Below, piece after piece: positions 22,431 to 30,398 of a stretch of DNA of 32,902 nucleotides. Position numbers and translations under genes: made by a program. Every line of letters starts with the position of its first letter. The stretch's first letter is position 1. The DNA lies in the NCBI GenBank assembly GCA_902786965.1, contig CADAEJ010000012.1, positions 1 to 32,902 of the forward strand. Reading direction: 5' to 3'. A model generated the notes under the pieces. The model saw only the letters and a list, made by a program, of their open reading frames with translations. It was not told the origin of the DNA and ran no database searches. This DNA is from an uncultured Ruminococcus sp. (GTDB lineage Bacteria; Bacillota; Clostridia; Oscillospirales; Ruminococcaceae).

Positions 22431-25400
22431 ATGAAGAAAAAGATTTTGGCATCAACACTTGCTATTTGTCTGGCATTTGGCTCGGCGGCATATCTGCCCG
22501 CAGGAACGCTCACGGATAGCACCACTATCAAGGCAAGTGCCGGAGGCGTCGCGCCGGACGGTATAGAAGGCGTGTGGAATGGCTTTCAGTATCGATCCGG
22601 TATGGGTGACCTGATGATAACAGGCTACACCGGCTCAAAGACGGACATCACCATTCCGGGTTCAATCGAGGGTTACCCTGTGAGAGTGATCGCAGGAAAT
22701 GCGTTCAAGGGCAACACAACTATCAAGAGCCTGAAATTTGAAAACGCTATATTTGTTCTGGAAGACGCATTCAAAGATTGTTCAAACCTTGAAACCATTG
22801 ACTTTTCAGGAATTTCTGAAACAGATAATGAATGGATGGTTGCTGATGCTTTTGAAGGAACAAAGTGGCTGACAGAGCAGCGTAAAATGAATCCGCTGGT
22901 CGTTATTGGTTCTTATCTTTATGATGCCAAGACTGCATCGGGCAGTGTAACTATCCCAAGCGGTGTTAAAACTTTCAATGCAAGTGCCTTTAAGGATAGC
23001 AAGGTAACGAGCATAACCATACCTGCCGGCGTTGAGAGATTTTACGGTAATCCGGGCGATTGTCCTACACTTAAAAGTATGAGCGTAGCGAGCGGCAACA
23101 AGAATTTCGTTTCAGCTGACGGTATGCTGTTTGACAAGAATAAGACAGAAGTATACTTCTGTGATCGCTCCAAAAAATCGGTTACTATCCCCGGGACAGT
23201 TACAACAATAGGCAGCGGTGCATTCAAGGGATGTGTAAACCTGACAGAAGTTGAATTCCCCAAGTCAGTGACAGATATTGAGGATGAGTCTTTTATGGAT
23301 TGTAAAGGTCTGACGGAGATATATCTGCCGGACAACCTGTTTTATGTCGGGAACTATGCATTCCTCAACTGCCCGAAGTTAAAGGAAGTAACTCTTGCTG
23401 AGCGTATCGTTTTAGGAACAATGGCTTTCGGATACACCTATGACAGCAAGACAAAAGAATATAAAGCGGTCGATGGCTTCGCTCTTAACTATAAGAACGG
23501 CAGCTCTGATTATGGTCAATCTGATGATACAACTGAAAAGCCTGAACTCATCGGCAGCTCGCCTGTCAGACTTGCAGGCAGCAACAGATTTTCAACAGCA
23601 GCTGAGATATCGAAGGCAACATACGAAAAGGCTGACACGGTTATTCTTGCATACGGTCTTAATTATGCCGATGCACTTGCAGGCGTACCGCTTGCATATA
23701 AGAATAAGGCTCCGATACTGCTGACAAATACAAAGGAGCTTAACGCAGATACACTTAAAGAGATCAAACGTCTGGGTGCAAAGAATGTTATCATTATCGG
23801 CGGTGAAAGCGTTGTAGGCAAAGAGATCGAGAGCGCACTTGCAAAGGAGAAGATCTCATCAGAGCGTATTGCAGGCAAATCCCGTTTCAGTACGGCAACC
23901 CAGATCGCTCGTAAGCTAAACCCGACACCTGAGGAGGTATTCTTTGTTTATGGCCTCAACAGTGCTGATGCACTTTCGGCAGGCGCTGTTGCAGCGGTAA
24001 AGAACGCACCTATTATTTATCTTACAAAAGACGGAGAGCTTAATGCTGATACAGCTGAATATCTTGCAGAGCTGAAAAAAGCAGGCTGTGTCAAGAAAGC
24101 ATACGTTATAGGCGGAGAAAGCGTTATCACCAACGCAATGATGAATAAGGCTGCAGCCGCACTCGGACTTAAATCGGCACAGAGGATCTTTGGCAAGAAC
24201 AGATATGATACCTGCATTGAGGTCGCCAAGACATTCAGAGATTGTCTTAATGCAAAGGGCATATGCGTTGCAAAGGGACTTGATTTCCCTGATGCACTTG
24301 CAGGCGGAGTTTTTGCAGCTGTCAACAAGATGCCTTTGTTCCTTGCTGATAACAAGCTCACGGATAATCAGAAAAAGTATCTTGATAATAAGAGCGACAG
24401 GAACGTATATGTTTTCGGCGGTACAGGCGCAGTTCCCGTTGGGCTTGCCGCAAACATAAAGAAAGAGCTCAGCGGTTCTGATTCTATCCCCGGAGCTTCT
24501 GCTGATACCATCAGGATACTTTGCTGGAATTCAGAGTTCAAGCAAAGATTTGATGAGGTTTACCCCAAGTATGGTAAGTACAAGGTCGAAACGGGTAATT
24601 ACCAGATAAAAGTCGAAGACGGAAAGACTGAAACATATTCGCAGGTCACCAAGATCAATGGCAAAAAAGTCGAGTGGGTGACTATTACCAACGAAGGCAG
24701 CGCTTATCAGAATAGACTCGATGCAGATGTTGCCGTACAGAAAAATGCCGATATGAAGGTAGATATGTTCCTTATGGAAGGCGACTATGCGCAGAAGTAT
24801 GTTGGTCTTACGGGCGATAGATCGGTTGCGATAAACGTAAAGGATCTTGGCATAACCGACAATGACACAAAGAATATGTTTGCTTATACCAAGGATATCG
24901 GTACGGCAAACACTACCGGTGAGCTTAAAGCACTTTCCTGGCAGTCGTATGCTGGTGCATTCGCATTTAATACAAAGATCGCAAAAGAAGTGCTTGGTAC
25001 TGACGATCCTGCAAAGGTACAGGAATATGTAAAGGACTGGGATACCTTCAAGCAGACTGCCGCAAAGATGAAAACCAAGGGATACAAAATGCTCTCGTCT
25101 ACAGATGATACAATACGTCCGTTCTGGGGTTCCAGAACAACATCGTGGGTAGTTGACGGCAAGCTCAATATTGATGCTAATATGACCAAGTGGTTAGAGC
25201 AGGGCAAAGAGTTTACAGCCAATGGCTATAATAACCAAACGTATCAATGGGTTCCTGAATGGAATGATGATATGAAGGACGGCGCAAAGGTGTTTGGCTA
25301 CTTCTTCCCGAAATGGGGGGTTGATTTAGTCATGAACTTATATTCTTCAAACGGCAAGTGGAAGATAACCCAGGGACCTGCTGCCTGGTATTGGGGCGGA

Positions 25401-25778
25401 ACATGGCTCTGCGCAGCTGAGGGTACAGACAACAAGGATATTGTTGCGGACATCATAAAGACTGTTACCTGCGACCAAAGAGCAGCGGCTGACTTCATAA
25501 AGAAATATAACGAAATGCCAAATAACAAGGCTGCGATAGATGCGGTAAAGAATACCTACAAAAATGAGTTCCTCGGCGGACAGAACGACCTTGCGGTATA
25601 TGCGAAGAACGCTGAAAAGATAAGCCTCAAAAATGTTTGCTCTGCTTATGATGCGTACTGCACAGATGCATTTCTTTCAGTTTCACAGGATTATTTCAAT
25701 GGATTCACCGACTACAATTATCTCATAAAGAGCTTCAAAGAAAAAGTACACAAGAAATATCCGCAGATAAAGGTATAA
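22431..25778 (+). CDS. Secreted LRR-CWB2 protein with C-terminal sugar-type solute-binding domain
   Basis: 1115 residues. ATG 22431 follows CAGGAGG by 8 nt; an in-frame ATG at 22353 lacks such a site. Residues 1-38 are a signal peptide (KKKILASTLAICLAFGSAAY). Residues about 45-370 are BspA/LRR_5 repeats. Three CWB2 repeats lie at about 380-680 (RLAGSNRF, RIAGKSRF, RIFGKNRY). After a short linker (SGSDSIPGASA) a complete family 1 solute-binding protein runs 691-1115: ADTIRILCWNSEFKQRFDEV, DMKVDMFLMEGDYAQKYVG, ALSWQSYAGAFAFNTKIAKE, GTDDPAKVQEYVKDWDTFKQ, GPAAWYWGGTWLCAAEG. These are the usual features of CUT1 sugar ABC binding proteins, which are normally free lipoproteins of 400-450 residues. 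Here the domain would be held in the wall. No permease gene is nearby. Codon use looks somewhat more A/T-rich than in the 19276 gene. Confidence 0.92.
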   Translation: MKKKILASTLAICLAFGSAAYLPAGTLTDSTTIKASAGGVAPDGIEGVWNGFQYRSGMGDLMITGYTGSKTDITIPGSIEGYPVRVIAGNAFKGNTTIKSLKFENAIFVLEDAFKDCSNLETIDFSGISETDNEWMVADAFEGTKWLTEQRKMNPLVVIGSYLYDAKTASGSVTIPSGVKTFNASAFKDSKVTSITIPAGVERFYGNPGDCPTLKSMSVASGNKNFVSADGMLFDKNKTEVYFCDRSKKSVTIPGTVTTIGSGAFKGCVNLTEVEFPKSVTDIEDESFMDCKGLTEIYLPDNLFYVGNYAFLNCPKLKEVTLAERIVLGTMAFGYTYDSKTKEYKAVDGFALNYKNGSSDYGQSDDTTEKPELIGSSPVRLAGSNRFSTAAEISKATYEKADTVILAYGLNYADALAGVPLAYKNKAPILLTNTKELNADTLKEIKRLGAKNVIIIGGESVVGKEIESALAKEKISSERIAGKSRFSTATQIARKLNPTPEEVFFVYGLNSADALSAGAVAAVKNAPIIYLTKDGELNADTAEYLAELKKAGCVKKAYVIGGESVITNAMMNKAAAALGLKSAQRIFGKNRYDTCIEVAKTFRDCLNAKGICVAKGLDFPDALAGGVFAAVNKMPLFLADNKLTDNQKKYLDNKSDRNVYVFGGTGAVPVGLAANIKKELSGSDSIPGASADTIRILCWNSEFKQRFDEVYPKYGKYKVETGNYQIKVEDGKTETYSQVTKINGKKVEWVTITNEGSAYQNRLDADVAVQKNADMKVDMFLMEGDYAQKYVGLTGDRSVAINVKDLGITDNDTKNMFAYTKDIGTANTTGELKALSWQSYAGAFAFNTKIAKEVLGTDDPAKVQEYVKDWDTFKQTAAKMKTKGYKMLSSTDDTIRPFWGSRTTSWVVDGKLNIDANMTKWLEQGKEFTANGYNNQTYQWVPEWNDDMKDGAKVFGYFFPKWGVDLVMNLYSSNGKWKITQGPAAWYWGGTWLCAAEGTDNKDIVADIIKTVTCDQRAAADFIKKYNEMPNNKAAIDAVKNTYKNEFLGGQNDLAVYAKNAEKISLKNVCSAYDAYCTDAFLSVSQDYFNGFTDYNYLIKSFKEKVHKKYPQIKV

Positions 25779-25795
25779 ACAGTAATATGTTTCAC

Positions 25796-25826
25796 AAGAG
25801 CCGGTCGGAAATGACCGGCTCTTTGT
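25796..25826 (+). terminator. Terminator of the fusion gene
   Basis: AGAGCCGGTC pairs with GACCGGCTCT around a short loop, followed by TTTG. Confidence 0.8.
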
Positions 25827-25967
25827 TGCGCAGAAAGCGTGATACCGCTGCTTTCGTGTCAGCTGTCAGAATAGTGCCCTGAGTGATACGAACTGCTTGA
25901 AATTATCAGCAGAAAATATGAAACAGATAGCGTAGCACCCTGAGGCGCTTTTGTGCGTGGGCAATGG
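25827..25967. other. Intergenic stretch without recognisable gene
   Basis: Between two convergent terminators. No ORF with a ribosome site and no RNA gene was recognised. Confidence 0.5.
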
Positions 25968-25998
25968 AAAAGCTCCCCTGCATCTGCAAAGGAGCTTT
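25968..25998 (-). terminator. Terminator of the HipA-like gene
   Basis: On the minus strand AAAGCTCCTTTGCA pairs with TGCAGGGGAGCTTT. It differs at only two positions from the terminator of the CWB2 gene at 27424-27455. Confidence 0.8.
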
Positions 25999-26019
25999 AA
26001 TGCGTGATGTTTTGTTTTG

Positions 26020-27261
26020 CTATGTCATTTCCATGCCATAGCTTTCTGCTTCGTCTTCGTCTACATCATTATCGTTCATATCCATCTCATTGACAGGTGT
26101 CTGACTCTGAATGATCTGTGCAAGTCTGTCTATCCGCTGTCTTAACTCGTGAGATATCATTTCCATACGCTGAGCATCGACATACTTTTGTGTTCTTGGA
26201 TCAGACATAACCGAGCTGAAAACATCTTCTATCCCTTCGAGCTTTGAAAGGTCAAGCCAATCAAATGAAGTCACCAATTTAAGCTGTTCGCTGTGAGTCT
26301 TTTTAAACGGTTTGCACTTTATCTCATCTGCTAAGAACTGAAATGTCTGCCTGTCATACCACAGAGATGTTCCATTATCAAATAGTGGTGCAGCACCAAG
26401 CCATTCAAGAGTATCGGGATCACGGAGCAGACCAAAGTTTCCGAAATGCCTGTCTTCATTGGCGATAATATAGTCAAAAACTATCATTCTGTCAAGCATT
26501 GGTACAATATCGATACCAAGTTCCTTGCAGATATTCACCACATGGAGATACTCATTCTCGTTGTTCTCTTTTGGTCTTATCTGCAAAAGTCTTGCCGCAC
26601 TGATAAGCTCTGTGTGCTTGGTCACAAAGTTTTCGCAGGCACTGTACGGCTTGTCGTCTATCCACATCAGGGTATATGGTATATGATCGATACCGAGCTT
26701 GTCAAGGATAGCTGATGCAATGACTTCGTTGAACGGCTGCTGTCTGTAAGGCTTTGAGCCTGATTTGAACAGGCAGCGTTTCCCGTCGATTATCTTCCAG
26801 CGCTTCTGCAGATTTCCGTCGGAAGTGTTGTCCGGTGAAGAGTAGTCGAAGCTTATACTTTTGACAGTTGTTCCGAAAAGAACGTCACCGATGTCGTCGG
26901 AAAAATCGTTGTCAAAAAAGTTGACGCTTTCCCATGTCATATCATTGCCCACAGGTCTTACCCAGTAGTGATCTGAAAGACTCAGACCGAGACACTTTGT
27001 CAGCAGCATCTGTGAGCTGTGTATACCAAGCGTTTCAAGAGCATCATTGATTCCCATTCGGCTTGCAGGGATAGATCTTCCCGTCCACCATTTGTTCAGC
27101 GCCGCTTTATCTACGGTTTCTTTATGCCTAAGCGGGTGAACGACACCGATCGGGAAATGTTCCTGTGCCATAACATTATCAATATTCAGAATAACGCCGG
27201 TATCCTCGTCTATCTCAACATCGGCAACGCAGGTATTCTTGTGCATCAGGGTATATTTCAA
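26020..27261 (-). CDS. HipA-like protein kinase without a HipB partner
   Basis: 413 residues from a TTG at 27261 (reading MKYTLMHKNT), which follows the strong site GAGGTGAG; the longer open frame extends into a structured leader. The kinase core is HipA-like: KRCLFKSGS (ATP-binding Lys and glycine loop), QPFNEVIASAILDKLGI, the catalytic loop ANEDRHFGNFGLLRD (Asp and Asn) and the metal motif APLFDNGTSLW. The C-terminus is very acidic (NEMDMNDNDVDEDEAESYG). HipA toxins are normally paired with a HipB antitoxin; neither neighbour encodes a HipB-type HTH protein. Solitary HipA-domain kinases are common in Firmicutes, and their targets are mostly unknown. A good promoter lies at 27361-27389. Confidence 0.87.
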   Translation of the reverse strand: MKYTLMHKNTCVADVEIDEDTGVILNIDNVMAQEHFPIGVVHPLRHKETVDKAALNKWWTGRSIPASRMGINDALETLGIHSSQMLLTKCLGLSLSDHYWVRPVGNDMTWESVNFFDNDFSDDIGDVLFGTTVKSISFDYSSPDNTSDGNLQKRWKIIDGKRCLFKSGSKPYRQQPFNEVIASAILDKLGIDHIPYTLMWIDDKPYSACENFVTKHTELISAARLLQIRPKENNENEYLHVVNICKELGIDIVPMLDRMIVFDYIIANEDRHFGNFGLLRDPDTLEWLGAAPLFDNGTSLWYDRQTFQFLADEIKCKPFKKTHSEQLKLVTSFDWLDLSKLEGIEDVFSSVMSDPRTQKYVDAQRMEMISHELRQRIDRLAQIIQSQTPVNEMDMNDNDVDEDEAESYGMEMT

Positions 27262-27300
27262 TGTGCTCACCTCGATCCTATCAGAAATGATTAATTGCAA

Positions 27301-27344
27301 GGGCATTAGAGTAGCTGTCAAATGACGCAGACAGGCTGATGCCC
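27301..27344 (-). promoter_or_regulatory. Structured leader of the HipA-like gene
   Basis: In the leader between promoter and start, GGGCAT (27301-27306) can pair with ATGCCC (27339-27344), and inside it CTGTC (27315-27319) with GACAG (27330-27334), giving a two-step hairpin. It has no T run, so it is not a terminator. It may affect mRNA stability or translation. Confidence 0.5.
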
Positions 27345-27360
27345 CGCATTTTATGCGTTT

Positions 27361-27389
27361 ATTATACCATACCGGAATGCATTAGTCAA
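27361..27389 (-). promoter_or_regulatory. Promoter of the HipA-like gene
   Basis: On the minus strand TTGACT (27389-27384) and TATAAT (27366-27361), 17-bp spacer. Confidence 0.8.
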
Positions 27390-27423
27390 CTGCGCAATTG
27401 ATGTAACTATTTTTCTGCAAAGA

Positions 27424-27455
27424 AAAGCTCCCTTGCATTTGCAAAGGAGCTTTGT
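27424..27455 (-). terminator. Terminator of the 27460-30378 gene
   Basis: On the minus strand AAAGCTCCTTTGCAAATGCA.GGGAGCTTTTC, just after the stop codon. It is a near copy of the hairpin at 25968-25998. Confidence 0.8.
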
Positions 27456-27459
27456 TGCG

Positions 27460-30378
27460 TTAGATAGAGTTTTTGGCAATATCTGCAATGTGGTTGTCTG
27501 GTACGACACCCACGCCGCCGAAAGCTGTTATCGAGTTTGCTGCTTTTGTTTTAAGATATGTTTTCTGTTCGTCAGATAGCTTAGGTGTTTTCAGCTTGCC
27601 ATTGATGAGGAACAGCGGAGCTTTGTTCAGTGCTGCGTAAACGCCGCCTGCGAGTGCGTCTGGGAAATCCATACCTGTTGCAACGCAGAGCATATCACCA
27701 TTGAGAACATCAGCAAATTTCTCGTTGACTGCTACGCAGGTAGCGAATCTGTTTGCGCCTGCGATACGTGTTGCCTTTGAAAGACTAAGTGCCTTAGCAG
27801 CTTTGTTCATCATATCATCGCTGATAACTCCCGAGCCGCCGATGACATAAGCTGTTTTGACATTGCCCTTGACAGATTCAAGATACCTTTTAGTTGTGTT
27901 GTCAAGTTCACCTTTGGTATTGAGGTAGATTATCGGTGAACCTTTTATCGCTGCAGCTGTGCTTGCCGAAAGTGCATCTGCAAAGTCAAATGCGTAAACG
28001 AAGAACACCTCACTCGGAGCTTTGCCTGAAACAGTCTGCATCTTTTCTGCGATCTTAGTTGCTGTTTCAAATCTCGTTGAACCTGCGATCCTTTCAACTT
28101 TCAACGATTTGTCCAGAAGAGCTTTTTCAACATCTGCGCTTATCGCTCCCTCGCCGCCGAGCAGGAAAACATTTTTTGCTTTTATTCGTTTGATCTCATC
28201 AAGAGTTTCTTGCGGCAGGTCATCTTTATTAGTGAGCAGGATAGGCGCACCCAATGCGTTTGCCAGCGGAACTCCTGCAAGTGCATCGGCGTAATTCATA
28301 CCGCAGGCGATAACTACATTATCCGAAAAAGGCGTAGATACGCTTGAAATGTTTGCAGCAGTTTCATAACGGTTTTTGCCTGCCAATCGGTATATGTCTT
28401 TTACGCTCTCGTCCTTTGGCAAAAGCTCGGTAGTGGTCTTTCCGCAAACTGTGCAGCTTCTTTCTTTCAGCCCGAACTTTGATGCAGTCGGCTTTTCTGT
28501 AACTTTCCAATCGCTCCAGCTGTGCTGTGCTTTGGAAACCGATCTTGAAATGGTGAGTCCGCAGTGTTTACAAGTCCTTGAATCAGAACCCAATTTGGTG
28601 CAGCTTGGTTTTTCGGTCTGTTTCCAGTCGCTCCAGTCGTGCCCGAGAAGATCGGTGAAATTGTCCTTGAATTTTTCGCTGCACTTTTTGCAGGTGTGCA
28701 GATCGTAACCGAATTTCAAACAGGTCGCAGGGACTTTTTCCACCGAGTAATCGTGCTTGCACTCCTCAAGCAGAACGTACTTGAAACCGTTGTCCTTAGC
28801 GTATCTCTCGCCCTCGGTGTCCTTGTAGCAGTAGATAGTGAAGTCGGTGTATTTTATGGCTTCATTGTCCCAACTATAACCGAAAGCACAGTCACCTATG
28901 CGTGTAACGCTTTTTGGGATCTTTATACTTTTAAGTTTTTCACAGTCGAGAAATGCGGAGTACTCGATTTCTTTTAAGCCCTCATACAGCGTTACGCTTT
29001 CAAGCGACCTACATCTTGAAAAGGAGCGATGACCAATAGTTTTAATGTTTTGTGGTATTTCAATTGTTTTAAGTGATTGATTCTGGTTTAGTGAAGAATA
29101 GCTCAATTCCGTGAATAATGGATTGCATGAAAGCTCAATAGTTTTAAGATTATCACATCCACATATTGAGCTTTGACCTATATATGTAACACTATCCGGA
29201 ATAATTATATCTTCTAATGATGTGCATCCACTAAATCCAACAACACCGATACTTTCAAGTTTACATGGCAATGAAATATTTTTCAGTTGGCTGCATTTAT
29301 AAAAACCAAATTCATCGATCTCTTTGACTGTTTCAGGTAAGAATACATATTCAACGGTATCATTACAATCAAACATATATTTACTAATTCTGATTACACC
29401 CTCTGGAATATAACATTCTTTTTCATTCGGCGTTAATGCAAGCTCTGTCATTTCTTTATTGAAAACAACTCCATTTACACTAACGTAGTATGGATTATCT
29501 TTGCTTATATTTATCTCATCAAGTTTTTCACAGCCTGAAAAACTTGATGGATTTAGTGTCTTAACTCCGCTCCCTATATTTACGCTCGTAAGGTTGGTAC
29601 AGTTGCCAAAAGCTGTATCCTCAACCGTTTCTACATTATCAGGGATAGTTATTTCAGATAGATTTTTATTACCATAAAAAGCTCTACTATCAATAGTTTT
29701 AACACCTTTACCGATCTGCACCGACCACAGATTGCAGTCCAAAAATGCAGATGATCTAATAGTTTGCACACTATCTGGAATAATTATTGATGTGAGCTGT
29801 GAGCAGTTGGTAAATGCATTCCAGTCAATTATTTCTACGCCTTCGGGTATATTAACTTTCCAGATATCTGCATACCAAAAAGCGCTTTTACCTATTATTT
29901 TTACCGTTTGTGGTATCGTTACTTCACCTTTGCAGGTCGCTGCATCTACAAGAATATCATTTATTATAACAAACGGGCTTATCTTTCTCTGTTCATCAAG
30001 CCATTGGGTTCCTTTAAATGGATTATGACCTATATCCGTTACACTATCAGCTATGGATACTTTTTCAAGATTAGTACAACCGTTAAAAAAATCATGTGGA
30101 ATACTTGTTATACCATTTTCTATTACTACTGATCTTATTGAAAGATTATTTACAAATGTATTATCATCCCAAAAATAGCGTATTTCTCCCGTACCGCTTA
30201 TAGTCAGTTTTCCGTTCTCATCAAGTGTCCATGTAGCGTTATCATCGAGTGTTCCCGATTTGGCTTCTGCACTTGCAGTAAAGCTGAACAGTTTTGTCAG
30301 TGTTCCGCTTGGCAGGGCTGCAGCTCCTGATAATACCATACAAATGCAGGTCAGAAATGAAATGATCCTTTTCTTCAT
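27460..30378 (-). CDS. Secreted BspA-type LRR protein with cysteine-pair repeats and three CWB2 repeats, downstream of a tethered sigma factor
   Basis: 972 residues. ATG 30378 follows AGGAG by 7 nt and lies 20 nt after the sigma-factor stop, so the two form an operon. Signal peptide at 1-38 (KKRIISFLTCICMVLSG, ending ASA). BspA/LRR_5 repeats run about 45-530, the longest set in the window. Residues about 540-655 hold Cys-pair repeats (PATCLKFGYDLHTCKKCSEK, SCTKLGSDSRTCKHCG, ERSCTVCGKT) separated by H(D/S)WSDWK units. Three CWB2 repeats start at about 664 (RLAGKNRY, RIAGSTRF, RIAGANRF). The last repeat is almost the same as in the 360-2438 protein (NEKFADVL, GMDFPDALAGGVYAA, DNHIADIAKNSI). The LRR part is more A/T-rich than the CWB2 part. 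It is the likely target or partner of the sigma factor upstream. Confidence 0.93.
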   Translation of the reverse strand: MKKRIISFLTCICMVLSGAAALPSGTLTKLFSFTASAEAKSGTLDDNATWTLDENGKLTISGTGEIRYFWDDNTFVNNLSIRSVVIENGITSIPHDFFNGCTNLEKVSIADSVTDIGHNPFKGTQWLDEQRKISPFVIINDILVDAATCKGEVTIPQTVKIIGKSAFWYADIWKVNIPEGVEIIDWNAFTNCSQLTSIIIPDSVQTIRSSAFLDCNLWSVQIGKGVKTIDSRAFYGNKNLSEITIPDNVETVEDTAFGNCTNLTSVNIGSGVKTLNPSSFSGCEKLDEINISKDNPYYVSVNGVVFNKEMTELALTPNEKECYIPEGVIRISKYMFDCNDTVEYVFLPETVKEIDEFGFYKCSQLKNISLPCKLESIGVVGFSGCTSLEDIIIPDSVTYIGQSSICGCDNLKTIELSCNPLFTELSYSSLNQNQSLKTIEIPQNIKTIGHRSFSRCRSLESVTLYEGLKEIEYSAFLDCEKLKSIKIPKSVTRIGDCAFGYSWDNEAIKYTDFTIYCYKDTEGERYAKDNGFKYVLLEECKHDYSVEKVPATCLKFGYDLHTCKKCSEKFKDNFTDLLGHDWSDWKQTEKPSCTKLGSDSRTCKHCGLTISRSVSKAQHSWSDWKVTEKPTASKFGLKERSCTVCGKTTTELLPKDESVKDIYRLAGKNRYETAANISSVSTPFSDNVVIACGMNYADALAGVPLANALGAPILLTNKDDLPQETLDEIKRIKAKNVFLLGGEGAISADVEKALLDKSLKVERIAGSTRFETATKIAEKMQTVSGKAPSEVFFVYAFDFADALSASTAAAIKGSPIIYLNTKGELDNTTKRYLESVKGNVKTAYVIGGSGVISDDMMNKAAKALSLSKATRIAGANRFATCVAVNEKFADVLNGDMLCVATGMDFPDALAGGVYAALNKAPLFLINGKLKTPKLSDEQKTYLKTKAANSITAFGGVGVVPDNHIADIAKNSI

Positions 30379-30398
30379 AATGATTCTCCTGTGTGCTG

